Positions 1 to 5,886 of a DNA stretch of 6,325 nucleotides are shown piece by piece. Source of the DNA: Chloroflexota bacterium (GTDB lineage Bacteria > Chloroflexota > Limnocylindria > Limnocylindrales > CSP1-4); contig JACCQX010000001.1 in assembly GCA_013813905.1 (NCBI GenBank), positions 1 to 6,325 on the forward strand. The letters are read 5' to 3'. Below the pieces are notes generated by a model. The model ran no database searches. It saw only the letters and a program-made list of their open reading frames with translations, and was not told the origin of the DNA. Numbering within the stretch: the stretch's first letter is position 1; every line of letters starts with the position of its first letter. Position numbers and translations under genes: made by a program.

Positions 1-454
1 CGTCCGGCGCGGGGATGTCCTTCTCCGGGCCGATGAGCACGCTGATCTCCGTGGCGAAGCGGCGGGTCAGCCCCTCGACCTCCCGTTGGGAGAGCTTCTT
101 GGGATCGACCACCACGCCACCCTTGCCACCGCCGTAGGGGATACCCACCACGGCACACTTCCAGGTCATCCACATGGCCAGAGCTTTGACCTCGTCCAGC
201 GTCACGTCCTGGTGATAGCGCAGGCCGCCCTTGGCCGGTCCGCGGCCCAGGTTGTGCTGGACCCGATAGCCGGTGAAGACCTGCACGCTTCCGTCGTCCA
301 TCTTCACCGGGAAGTGGACCGTCAGCTCCCGCCGCGGCTCACGCAGGACGCGCCGCAGTCCCGGGTCCAGGTTCAGCCTCTCGGCGGCCAGGTCGAACTG
401 CTGCTGCGCCACCTGCCAGGCGTTGATGGCATGGGCGGCCTGCTCCGTGGTCAT
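1..454 (-). CDS. gdhA: Glu/Leu/Phe/Val-family dehydrogenase, probable glutamate dehydrogenase (N-terminal 151 residues, cut by window edge)
   Basis: The product would interconvert glutamate and 2-oxoglutarate plus ammonia with NAD(P)(H) in the cytoplasm. Only the substrate-binding N-terminal domain lies in the window; the Rossmann domain and stop are off the left edge. Family landmarks are clear: [10 protein letters not shown] (residues 72-81), the segment [20 protein letters not shown] (94-113) and IPAPD (147-151). The lysines K75, K99 and K111 have the 24- and 12-residue spacing of the glutamate-binding and catalytic lysines of clostridial glutamate dehydrogenase, and D151 sits where the catalytic aspartate is expected. 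The start ATG at 454 gives a normal N-terminus; GGAGG lies 11 nt upstream (466-470), a slightly long spacing. It is transcribed in the same direction as the upstream DegV gene but separated by 136 nt, so it may have its own promoter. Specificity for glutamate rather than leucine or phenylalanine is inferred from the motifs; the cofactor-binding half is missing. Confidence 0.94.
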   Translation of the reverse strand, partial: MTTEQAAHAINAWQVAQQQFDLAAERLNLDPGLRRVLREPRRELTVHFPVKMDDGSVQVFTGYRVQHNLGRGPAKGGLRYHQDVTLDEVKALAMWMTWKCAVVGIPYGGGKGGVVVDPKKLSQREVEGLTRRFATEISVLIGPEKDIPAPD

Positions 455-590
455 CGGCGGACCATCCTCCGTACGCGAGCGCCGGCCCGGAAACAAGAGT
501 GGGCGAGCTGGCTCGCTGAGAGCGTCGAACCCGCGGCAGTGTACACCGGTCCGCTGGCCTTCGACCCATCGCCGCTGGCCCGCGGGCCCT
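455..590 (-). promoter_or_regulatory. Upstream region of the glutamate dehydrogenase gene, with a weak promoter candidate
   Basis: This 136-nt gap between the DegV stop and the dehydrogenase start contains a minus-strand TACACT (543 down to 538), matching TANNNT, about 84 nt before the ATG. No good -35 box lies at 16-18 nt from it. Just below the DegV stop is the self-complementary GGCCCGCGGGCC (577-588), which has no T-run and is not a convincing terminator. Whether the dehydrogenase is transcribed from here or by readthrough from the upstream operon cannot be decided by eye. Confidence 0.25.
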
Positions 591-1436
591 TCAAGTGATG
601 CGCCGAAGCACCGCTGCGCCGTAAGCGCCGGGACCCACGTGCGGCGCCACGGAGGGTCCTATCAACCCCGTAGAGATGGCCGCACGCGGGAGAGCGAGCG
701 CCCGTGCGAGCTCATCGGCGAACGACTGGATCCCTGGTGCCTGCGCGTGCATCACCCAGGCCCGCTCGGCCGGTTCGGCGGCCAGCAGCTCGATGACCCG
801 CTGCCGTGCGCGGCCCCGCGTCCGGGGCTTGTCGGCGGTCTCCACGACGCCGTCCGTGATGGTGATGATGGGCTTGACCGAAAGCACCGAGCCGATGGCC
901 GCCTGCGCGGCACTGATCCGGCCGCCGCGCTTCAGATACTCAAGCGTGTCAAGAGCGACGTAGAGCTTGGAGGCTGGCAGGCGTCGCCGGAGCTCGTCCA
1001 CGATGGCCTCCGCGGTGGCGCCGCTGCGCGCCATCTCCGCTGCCCGGAGCACCAGCAGGCCGAACTGCATGCTGGCTGTGCCACTGTCCACCAGGTGGAT
1101 GGCCGCGTCGGGCATGCCGTCGCGCGCGATCTGCGCCGACTTCATGGTGCCCGACAGCTTGGCGCCCACGGTGATGCAGACGATCGCCTCGTGGCCGCTG
1201 TCCAGGGCCGCGCGGAAGGCCGCCGCGAAGTCGCCCGGGCTGCAGGCCGCCGTCTTGGGGAAGGGCGCATCGGGTGCCGTGAGGCGGCGGTAGAAGTCCC
1301 CCATGGACAGCTCCACGCCGCTCAGGAAGCTCTCCGAGCCGAAGGTCACGACCAGAGGCACGACCGTGACGCCATGCTCGGCCGCCATCTCCGCGGTGAG
1401 GTCCGAGGCGGAGTCGGTCACGATGGCTACAGTCAT
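591..1436 (-). CDS. DegV-family fatty-acid-binding protein (FakB-like)
   Basis: This 281-residue protein has the full length of the DegV family, whose members hold a fatty acid while a FakA-type kinase phosphorylates it to acyl-phosphate for phospholipid synthesis or regulation. The sequence shows the N-terminal VTDSASDL (6-13), GDFYRRL (46-52), [11 protein letters not shown] (60-70), KLSGTMKSA (93-101), LKRGGRIS followed by a typical SVLSVKPI stretch, and the C-terminal [15 protein letters not shown]62, S95 and H266 fall where family structures contact the fatty-acid carboxylate. The chosen ATG has GGAGAG 6 nt upstream; the open frame extends further upstream, but that extension has no family similarity. 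The ATG overlaps the stop of the glycoside hydrolase gene in an ATGA, so translation is probably coupled. No FakA kinase gene is in the window, so the partner is unknown. The family call is firm; the ligand is inferred. Confidence 0.93.
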   Translation of the reverse strand: MTVAIVTDSASDLTAEMAAEHGVTVVPLVVTFGSESFLSGVELSMGDFYRRLTAPDAPFPKTAACSPGDFAAAFRAALDSGHEAIVCITVGAKLSGTMKSAQIARDGMPDAAIHLVDSGTASMQFGLLVLRAAEMARSGATAEAIVDELRRRLPASKLYVALDTLEYLKRGGRISAAQAAIGSVLSVKPIITITDGVVETADKPRTRGRARQRVIELLAAEPAERAWVMHAQAPGIQSFADELARALALPRAAISTGLIGPSVAPHVGPGAYGAAVLRRIT

Positions 1437-2716
1437 CGCGTTCTCTCCCACGCTCTGCTGCTCTCCCCCGCCAGGGGGCCGACAGAGCCTAGGGTATCGG
1501 CCGCGTAGGCTCTGAATCGATCGACCAGGATGGTAGGCGCCCGATCCAGTCCGCCGTGGCCATCGTCGCGCAGATCCCACAGGCCCATATGGCCGAGGTA
1601 CGACCCGACGTCCTTGCGTCCGCTCCGCCACATCCACGTCACCAGGCTGAACATGGGCCACCAAGTGTAGCCCACGATGGGCACTCCCTCGCCGCGCAAG
1701 CGCTGGACGGTAGCGACCGACTCATCCATCCAGCGCGCCCGCCGGAGGACGCTGCCGATGGCGCTGGTCTCGGTGATCATCACCGGGCGGCCGTACCGCT
1801 GGCCGAAGGTCCGGATCACCCGCTCCAGCTCGCTGCCGCCGCCTTGGTACGCCGCGCGTCGGGCGGTCCCGTCAGTGCCTACCAGGCGGTGAGCGCTCAT
1901 GCCCGGATAGAAGTTGACGCCCATCACGTCGAACTCCTGGGGATGGTCGCAAAGCCAGCGGAGGGTTCCCTCGCTGGCGCCGTGCGCCTTAAGCCAGGAG
2001 CGCATGGGATGAGCTTCGTGGACTCGGCCCAGCAGCAGGTCCGTGGGCAAGAGCTGGCGTCGCCGGGTGAAGCGCAGGGCATCCTGGAGCGCCGGATCGT
2101 CCGCGGTGTAGGAGGCGGTCGCCTCGACGTGCACGATGCGGGCGTCCGGCTGAAGCTCGCGCAGCGCAGCGATCGTCCGCGACATCCCCTGCGCGATGGG
2201 CAGGAGCAGCGCCACCCAGCCCCGCCAGCCACGGCGGTAAGGCGGCCAGTACCCGGTGTAACCGCCGAAGCGGATGTTGACCAGCGGTTCGTTGAGTGGC
2301 GTGTAGGACCGGACGAGGTGTCGGTATCGCTCGGCGAAGGCCGCGGCGTACTCCGCGACCCGCCGCGGGTAGTCGGGATGGAGGAACTCGCGCTCCATCC
2401 AGAGCGGACAGCCGTAGTGGACCAGGTCGATGATGGGCGCGATGCCCAGACGCTCGACCATGTGCTCGAGGACGGGATCCGTCCAGCTCCAGTCGAACCG
2501 GCCCGGCGCGGGGTTCACTCGATACCAGGGGATCCCGTAGCGCATCGACCTGACGCCGAGGGAGGCGGCCAGATCGAGATCCTCACGCCAGCGCTCGTAG
2601 TGCTGCGTCAGCGCGTATTCATCGAGCACACGCCCCGTGCTGCGGCCGAGCTGCGGGATGAACGTGTCCTCTATCCCCACCGCCCACTCGAAACCGTCCG
2701 GCGTCCCGGGCGGCAT
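1433..2716 (-). CDS. Glycoside hydrolase family 1-like protein (beta-glucosidase-related, divergent)
   Basis: This 427-residue protein is predicted to be a retaining glycoside hydrolase with a (beta/alpha)8 barrel. Visible landmarks are GFEWAVGIEDTFIPQ (8-22, replacing the FxWGxAT...Q start of family 1), DLDLAASLGVRSMRYGIPW (46-64), DLVHYGCPLWM (97-107, compare HxDxP), YTPLNEP (138-144) with acid/base candidate E143, VMGVNFYPG (264-272), and MITETS (313-318) with nucleophile candidate E316 in place of the usual ITENG. The barrel end has GYTWWPMFSLVTWMWR (349-364) where classical enzymes have a DNFEW-type motif. No signal peptide is seen, so it is probably cytoplasmic. The ATG at 2716 lies 32 nt below the thiolase stop. 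An open extension to 2797 would overlap the thiolase gene and adds an arginine-rich tail unlike the family. Similar divergent family 1 domains occur fused to RmlD-like sugar-nucleotide reductases, but here the domain stands alone. Substrate is unknown. Confidence 0.83.
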   Translation of the reverse strand: MPPGTPDGFEWAVGIEDTFIPQLGRSTGRVLDEYALTQHYERWREDLDLAASLGVRSMRYGIPWYRVNPAPGRFDWSWTDPVLEHMVERLGIAPIIDLVHYGCPLWMEREFLHPDYPRRVAEYAAAFAERYRHLVRSYTPLNEPLVNIRFGGYTGYWPPYRRGWRGWVALLLPIAQGMSRTIAALRELQPDARIVHVEATASYTADDPALQDALRFTRRRQLLPTDLLLGRVHEAHPMRSWLKAHGASEGTLRWLCDHPQEFDVMGVNFYPGMSAHRLVGTDGTARRAAYQGGGSELERVIRTFGQRYGRPVMITETSAIGSVLRRARWMDESVATVQRLRGEGVPIVGYTWWPMFSLVTWMWRSGRKDVGSYLGHMGLWDLRDDGHGGLDRAPTILVDRFRAYAADTLGSVGPLAGESSRAWERTR

Positions 2717-2748
2717 CCTGGCGGGTGTTGTCCCGATGGGGGTCGGTC

Positions 2749-3978
2749 TCAGATGCGCTCGAAGGCCATGGCCACCGCGCCGCCGCCACCCAGGCACAGC
2801 GTCGCGAGGCCGTAACGACCTTCCCGCCGCCGCAGCTCGTGGAGCAGAGTGGCCACGATGCGCGCGCCACTCGCCCCGATGGGGTGGCCCAGAGCGATGG
2901 CGCCGCCATTCACGTTGACCCTGGACCAGTCGAAGCCCAGCTCGCGCCCGTCCGCCAGCACCTGCGCCGCGAAGGCCTCGTTGATCTCGATGAGGTCGAA
3001 GGCTTCGATGGGCAGCTCGATCCGCGCCAGCAGCTTCTGCACGCCGGAGATGGGCGCCAGGAAGAGACAGCGCGGCGCCAGGTCAGCCTGGCTGTAGCCG
3101 ATGACCCGCGCGAGCGGCGTCAGGCCGAACCGTTCCACGGCACGCTCGCTGGCCACGACCGTGGCGGCCGCACCATCCGTGATGCCCGGCGCGTTGCCCG
3201 CCGTGACCGACGCGGTTAGCGGCCCTTCCTCGTCGTCCGGCTCGGGCAGCGCAAAAGCCGGCTTGAGGCGCCCGAGAGCGTCCGTGGTCGAGTCGCGCCG
3301 GGGTCCCTCGTCCGTATCGAAAAGCGACTCCTCCTTTCCGCGGCGGACCGGCACGGGGACGATCTCCTCCGTGAAACGGCCGGCATCGATGGCAGCGACG
3401 GCCTTCTGATGGCTCTCGAAGGCGAACGTATCCTGATCCTCGCGGCTTACCCGGCTCTTACCGGCGACTCGCTCGGCGTGTGTGCCCATATGGACGGCTT
3501 CCGTGGCGCACCACAGGCCGTCGACGACGGTCGCATCGACGATCTCGCCGTTCCCCAGCCTGTAGCCGAAGCGTGCCTTGGGCAGCAGATAGGGCCCCAG
3601 GTCCATGTTCTCCATGCCGCCGGCCACGCCGATGTCTAGGTCCCCGGCGCGGATCTGCGCGGCGGCGAACATGATGGCCTTCAGCCCAGAACCGCAGACC
3701 TTGTTGATCGTCGTGGCACTGGTGGAGTCGGCCAAACCGGCGTTGAGCGCCGCGATCCGGGCGGGAGCCTGACCGGCGCCAGCTTGGATGACCTGGCCCA
3801 TGATCACTTCCTCGACGGCATCGGCGGGGATGCCGGCGCGCTCCACGGCCGCCCTGATGGCGATACCGCCCAGTGTCGTGGCGGGCGTATCGGCGAGGCT
3901 GCCGCCGAACTTGCCGATGGGCGTCCGCGCCGCCGAGACAAGGTAGACGCCGCCATTCCGGCCCGTGGGCTGTTCCAT
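2749..3978 (-). CDS. Acetyl-CoA C-acetyltransferase (thiolase)
   Basis: This 409-residue thiolase is of normal length and complete. It condenses two acetyl-CoA to acetoacetyl-CoA or cleaves 3-ketoacyl-CoA, in the cytoplasm. The N-terminal half opens with VYLVSAARTPIGKFGGSL (11-28). The nucleophilic cysteine is C95 in NKVCGSGLKA. The C-terminal half carries NEAFA (333-337), GHPIGASG (364-371) with catalytic H365, and CLGGGGAVAMAFE (395-407) with the second catalytic C395. The CGSG and CLGGGGA variants are slightly unusual against the common CASG and CxGGGQG/MG. The start ATG at 3978 has no Shine-Dalgarno sequence but lies 7 nt after a TAGATT box, suggesting a leaderless mRNA. A GTG at 3999 would add seven residues unlike the family. 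It is the first gene of the leftward operon and is divergent from the dehydrogenase gene. Biosynthetic versus degradative role is undecided. Confidence 0.95.
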   Translation of the reverse strand: MEQPTGRNGGVYLVSAARTPIGKFGGSLADTPATTLGGIAIRAAVERAGIPADAVEEVIMGQVIQAGAGQAPARIAALNAGLADSTSATTINKVCGSGLKAIMFAAAQIRAGDLDIGVAGGMENMDLGPYLLPKARFGYRLGNGEIVDATVVDGLWCATEAVHMGTHAERVAGKSRVSREDQDTFAFESHQKAVAAIDAGRFTEEIVPVPVRRGKEESLFDTDEGPRRDSTTDALGRLKPAFALPEPDDEEGPLTASVTAGNAPGITDGAAATVVASERAVERFGLTPLARVIGYSQADLAPRCLFLAPISGVQKLLARIELPIEAFDLIEINEAFAAQVLADGRELGFDWSRVNVNGGAIALGHPIGASGARIVATLLHELRRREGRYGLATLCLGGGGAVAMAFERI

Positions 3979-3985
3979 CCAAGGG

Positions 3986-3991
3986 AATCTA
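3986..3991 (-). promoter_or_regulatory. -10 box TAGATT for the thiolase operon, probably leaderless
   Basis: On the minus strand TAGATT fits TANNNT and ends 7 nt before the thiolase ATG, so transcription would begin at or next to the start codon. There is no purine-rich ribosome-binding site, which fits a leaderless transcript. No convincing -35 hexamer is visible 16-18 nt upstream. Confidence 0.5.
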
Positions 3992-4026
3992 CACCGCACG
4001 CCGCGGCCAGCCCGCCGCCGCCTGGC

Positions 4027-4032
4027 TACGAT
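4027..4032 (+). promoter_or_regulatory. -10 box TACGAT for the dehydrogenase-HIT operon, probably leaderless
   Basis: TACGAT fits TANNNT and ends 6 nt before the ATG at 4039, which has no Shine-Dalgarno sequence. It mirrors the TAGATT box of the divergent thiolase gene in the same 60-nt gap (3979-4038). The stretch upstream is G+C-rich and shows no clear -35 hexamer. Confidence 0.5.
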
Positions 4033-4038
4033 GGCGCC

Positions 4039-4779
4039 ATGGAAGACGTCGGATCGCGCCGCGTGGCGATCGTGACCGGGGTCGCCTCCGGCATCGGACG
4101 GGCGGTGGCGGACGCGCTGCTTGCCGATGGCTGGCGCCTGGTGGGCCTGGATGTCCGCGAGGACGCGCCCGAGGGGGTCGAGCTCGAGGTCGGTGATGCG
4201 GCGGACGCCGCTGTGCTGGTGCGGGCGATCGATCGGGCGGTCGTTGGTGGCGGTCGACTCGACGCTTTGGTCTGCGCAGCCGGGCTACCGCCCACCGGAC
4301 CATGGGACGACACTCAGCACTGGGCCGACGCACTTCGACTTGACTTGACGGCACCGTACGAGGCGGCCCGAGTGGCGATGCCATCGCTGAGGGCCGCGGG
4401 CGGCTCGGTCGTGTTCATCGGCAGCATCGTCGGCTCGGCCGAGGGCTCCGCCCGCTCGCCCGCGTACGCGGCGGCCAAGGCTGGCCTTGAGGGACTGGCA
4501 CGCTCGCTGGCCGTCATCGGTGCACCGGACGGCGTTCGCGTCAACGTCGTGGCTCCTGGGCCCATCGACACGGACTTCGACGTCGCGGCCTTCCCGCCAG
4601 CCAACCGGCCGGATGTACCACTGGGCAGGATGGGCAGTGCGGAAGAGGTCGCATCGGTCGTGCGCTTCCTCCTGTCTCCAGAGGCCGCCTACGTCACCGG
4701 CGCCGTGTGGCGCGTCGACGGCGGCAGGACGGTCCTCTCGCCCGCCCAGGCGGCGCGCCGCGCGATCGAGGGCGCCTGA
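4039..4779 (+). CDS. Short-chain dehydrogenase/reductase (classical SDR)
   Basis: This 246-residue protein has classical SDR length and architecture and should oxidise or reduce an alcohol/carbonyl substrate with a nicotinamide cofactor. TGVASGIG (13-20) is the glycine-rich cofactor loop. D38 at the end of the second strand (LVGLDVR) favours NAD(H) over NADP(H). The catalytic residues are S129 (VVFIGSI), Y143 and K147 (PAYAAAK). RVNVVAPGPIDTD (167-179) and YVTGAVWRVDGG (218-229) complete the fold. Two positions deviate: the NNAG motif reads CAAG (79-82), and the tetrad asparagine of helix 4 appears to be D102 (RLDLTAP). The ATG has no ribosome-binding site but sits 6 nt after a TACGAT box. 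The HIT gene follows 11 nt after the stop. Next to a thiolase, an acetoacetyl- or hydroxyacyl-CoA reductase role is conceivable, but the genes are divergent and the substrate cannot be assigned. Confidence 0.93.
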   Translation: MEDVGSRRVAIVTGVASGIGRAVADALLADGWRLVGLDVREDAPEGVELEVGDAADAAVLVRAIDRAVVGGGRLDALVCAAGLPPTGPWDDTQHWADALRLDLTAPYEAARVAMPSLRAAGGSVVFIGSIVGSAEGSARSPAYAAAKAGLEGLARSLAVIGAPDGVRVNVVAPGPIDTDFDVAAFPPANRPDVPLGRMGSAEEVASVVRFLLSPEAAYVTGAVWRVDGGRTVLSPAQAARRAIEGA

Positions 4780-4790
4780 ACACGCCGGCG

Positions 4791-5264
4791 GTGACCGTCT
4801 CACCAGACGGCTGCTTCACCTGCGACGTGAACGCGGGCCGGCGCGCCGCGCCCGGCGGGACGATCTACCAGGATGACCACTGGATCGCGGACCACGGCGT
4901 CGATCTCCTGGTGCGAGGATATGTAGTGCTCAAGCCCAAGCGGCATGTTCACGAGTTCGCTGACCTGGTGCCTGAAGAGGCAGTGACGTTCGGGCCGGTG
5001 TTGCAGATGATCCTGGCTGGGATGCGTCGCGCGCTGGAGACCGAACGCATCTACGCCTGCTCCTTCGCTGAAACGGTCCACCACCTGCATCTCCACCTGC
5101 TCCCTAGGTACTCGGACATGCCCGGGCTCGGTCCGAACCTCCTTCCGGAGCTGTTCGCCGGACAACGGTGGGCATGCACACCGGCCGAAGCCGAGAAGGC
5201 TGCGGCTCTCATACGGCAGGAACTATCGGATCGCGTCTGGGAGCCAGCCGATGAGCGCCGTTAG
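4791..5264 (+). CDS. HIT-family (histidine triad) nucleotide hydrolase/transferase-like protein
   Basis: This 157-residue protein belongs to the histidine triad superfamily, whose bacterial members hydrolyse or transfer nucleoside phosphates such as diadenosine polyphosphates or AMP conjugates. The signature HxHxHxx is present as HLHLHLL (98-104), with H100 the expected nucleophile. An N-terminal CFTC (8-11) plus H52 in KPKRHVHEF could form the structural zinc site seen in many relatives. The core strand GYVVLKPKRH (43-52) is typical. The GTG at 4791 is chosen because it is 11 nt after the upstream stop and starts just ahead of the CxxC; the open frame continues upstream inside the dehydrogenase gene as an arginine-rich stretch without family features. 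No clear Shine-Dalgarno is present, so translation may depend on coupling to the upstream gene. The exact start and the substrate are uncertain. Confidence 0.88.
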   Translation: MTVSPDGCFTCDVNAGRRAAPGGTIYQDDHWIADHGVDLLVRGYVVLKPKRHVHEFADLVPEEAVTFGPVLQMILAGMRRALETERIYACSFAETVHHLHLHLLPRYSDMPGLGPNLLPELFAGQRWACTPAEAEKAAALIRQELSDRVWEPADERR

Positions 5265-5274
5265 GATGGGGTCG

Positions 5275-5517
5275 ATGGACATCGTCGTCGACGCCCTCCG
5301 GGCGATCGTGTCGATCATGGTGGGGCTCGTCGTGGCCCTGAAGATCGTCCTGCCTGTCCGCGGTCCCGGAGGCAAGCAAGGCGCCGAGCGAGGACGGGCC
5401 CATGGCGGATCGGGATACGAACCTCTCATCTCGGCTCCTCCGAGCACTCCTGCCGACGGGTCTCCTTCTTCTGGTCGCGTGGTCGATCGTCAATGGCTAC
5501 GGCTTCATCGCCAGTGA
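5275..5517 (+). CDS. Small single-helix membrane protein, hypothetical (80 residues)
   Basis: I do not recognise this protein. Residues 9-28 (LRAIVSIMVGLVVALKIVLP) form one strongly hydrophobic helix, followed by a positively charged hinge and a proline/serine-rich, probably disordered tail. The ATG lies 10 nt after the HIT stop. It is preceded by TTAGGAT, in which AGGA (5263-5266) can act as a ribosome-binding site 8 nt away and TAGGAT (5262-5267) as a leaderless -10 box 7 nt away. An in-frame ATG at 5251 overlapping the HIT gene is also possible. The last third overlaps another small frame in a different register, and its codons there look less biased than the first part. The helix-encoding part is therefore better supported than the tail, which could be the result of a frameshift. 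Confidence 0.48.
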   Translation: MDIVVDALRAIVSIMVGLVVALKIVLPVRGPGGKQGAERGRAHGGSGYEPLISAPPSTPADGSPSSGRVVDRQWLRLHRQ

Positions 5518-5575
5518 CTTCCATATACGACCGTTGATCGCTGGTGATGGTCGGTCCGCTTCATCTTCATGGTGA
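5402..5575 (+). CDS. Small membrane protein, hypothetical (57 residues)
   Basis: I do not recognise this protein. It has a short polar start (MADRDTNLSSR), a hydrophobic stretch at about residues 16-37 (LLPTGLLLLVAWSIVNGYGF) and a short polar end. The ATG has GAGG (5390-5393) followed by 8 nt, a good Shine-Dalgarno arrangement, which is the main support for a real start. It overlaps the end of the preceding small frame by 116 nt in another register. The two could be separate coupled genes, or fragments of one two-helix protein broken by a frameshift. Nothing indicates function. Its position at the end of the dehydrogenase-HIT run suggests the same transcript. Confidence 0.45.
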   Translation: MADRDTNLSSRLLRALLPTGLLLLVAWSIVNGYGFIASDFHIRPLIAGDGRSASSSW

Positions 5576-5596
5576 TCAGCATGGGCTGGGCGTCCA

Positions 5597-5615
5597 TGGC
5601 ATGCCGGGCATGCCA
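5597..5615. repeat. Perfect 9-bp inverted repeat, possible operator
   Basis: TGGCATGCCGGGCATGCCA is a perfect 9+1+9 palindrome made of two copies of the self-complementary GGCATGCC. It lies in non-coding DNA downstream of the small membrane genes. A one-base centre makes it a poor RNA hairpin but a plausible site for a dimeric DNA-binding protein. No promoter is recognised next to it. Confidence 0.45.
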
Positions 5616-5663
5616 AGCGACGAAGGAGCTCCCGGCGCTCGACTGGTGATGCCGCTTCTGACG

Positions 5664-5693
5664 TCGAATGGCACGCGAGCGGTGCCGATTCGA
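5664..5693. repeat. 11-bp bulged hairpin, function unknown
   Basis: TCGAATGGCAC (5664-5674) pairs with GTGCC (5682-5686) and ATTCGA (5688-5693), leaving one bulged G (5687) and a 7-nt loop. All 11 pairs are Watson-Crick. There is no T-run after it, so it is not a standard intrinsic terminator. It could protect the 3' end of the upstream mRNA or be a DNA site. Confidence 0.45.
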
Positions 5694-5818
5694 GGAGGAA
5701 AGGCCCTGGTACGCTCAGGACGAGGCGCCATGCGGACCGAGTCCCCACTTCCTTCTCGCCTTGGCACGCCCGGCGCACCAGCGCAACCTGGCCCGAATCG
5801 CGCGCCCGGACCCTCGCG

Positions 5819-5847
5819 TTGACAGCCCAGGCCAGAGCCCCTATCGT
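5819..5847 (+). promoter_or_regulatory. Promoter of the aromatic leader peptide-DAHP synthase unit
   Basis: A perfect -35 hexamer TTGACA (5819-5824) is followed, after exactly 17 nt, by TATCGT (5842-5847), which matches TAtaaT at the key first, second and last positions. Transcription should start around 5853-5857, at or just before the leader peptide ATG at 5857. This is the best promoter in the window. It separates the DAHP synthase unit from the genes upstream. Confidence 0.75.
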
Positions 5848-5856
5848 CCGCGCCTG

Positions 5857-5886
5857 ATGACATCGTTCTTCTGGTATCCCACCTAG
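5857..5886 (+). CDS. Aromatic amino acid leader peptide MTSFFWYPT (attenuator peptide)
   Basis: This nine-codon frame encodes M-T-S-F-F-W-Y-P-T and ends in TAG. Codons 4-7 are Phe, Phe, Trp, Tyr, all three aromatic end products of the pathway started by the DAHP synthase gene 126 nt downstream. In known attenuators a ribosome slowed at such codons, because the matching charged tRNA is scarce, changes folding of the nascent RNA so that a terminator does not form. The frame begins about 10 nt after the -10 box, leaving no room for a Shine-Dalgarno site, so it is probably translated from a leaderless or almost leaderless RNA. Its position between a strong promoter and a strong terminator directly before an aromatic biosynthesis gene makes chance unlikely. 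Translation itself is inferred. Confidence 0.8.
   Translation: MTSFFWYPT

Larger units (their letters stand above)
5576..5818 (+). other. Intergenic stretch without convincing gene
   Basis: No reading frame here has both a credible start and coding character. Open frames on either strand give proline/glycine/arginine-rich products typical of chance frames in G+C-rich DNA. The stretch holds two inverted repeats (5597-5615 and 5664-5693) and a purine-rich GGAGGAAAGG just after the second, without a suitably placed ATG or GTG behind it. No terminator with a T-run for the upstream genes is seen. Confidence 0.5.

Noticed and set aside
577..588. GGCCCGCGGGCC as a terminator behind the DegV gene
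   Set aside because: Perfectly palindromic with no spare loop beyond a CGCG and no T-run on the minus strand.
273..1508. Long open frame on the plus strand, antisense to the DegV and glutamate dehydrogenase genes
   Set aside because: The product is Arg/Gly/His-rich without any family motif; it is a by-product of the third-position GC of the real minus-strand genes.
1556..2815. 419-codon open frame on the plus strand, antisense to the glycoside hydrolase gene
   Set aside because: No recognisable domain, and the opposite strand carries a clear enzyme over the same stretch.
3976..3999. GTG at 3999 as thiolase start
   Set aside because: It would add seven residues unlike the family and would place the TAGATT box inside the gene; the ATG at 3978 gives the usual thiolase N-terminus.
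4340..4349. Tandem TTGAC TTGAC resembling -35 boxes
   Set aside because: It lies inside the dehydrogenase coding region and has no -10 hexamer at 16-18 nt downstream.
5664..5693. tRNA T-arm, because of the ATTCGA element
   Set aside because: No acceptor, D or anticodon stems can be built around it.
5668..5886. Longer plus-strand frame that ends with the leader peptide in the same register
   Set aside because: Its first 63 codons lie upstream of the strong promoter and show no coding character; the short frame starting after the -10 box explains the aromatic codons better.
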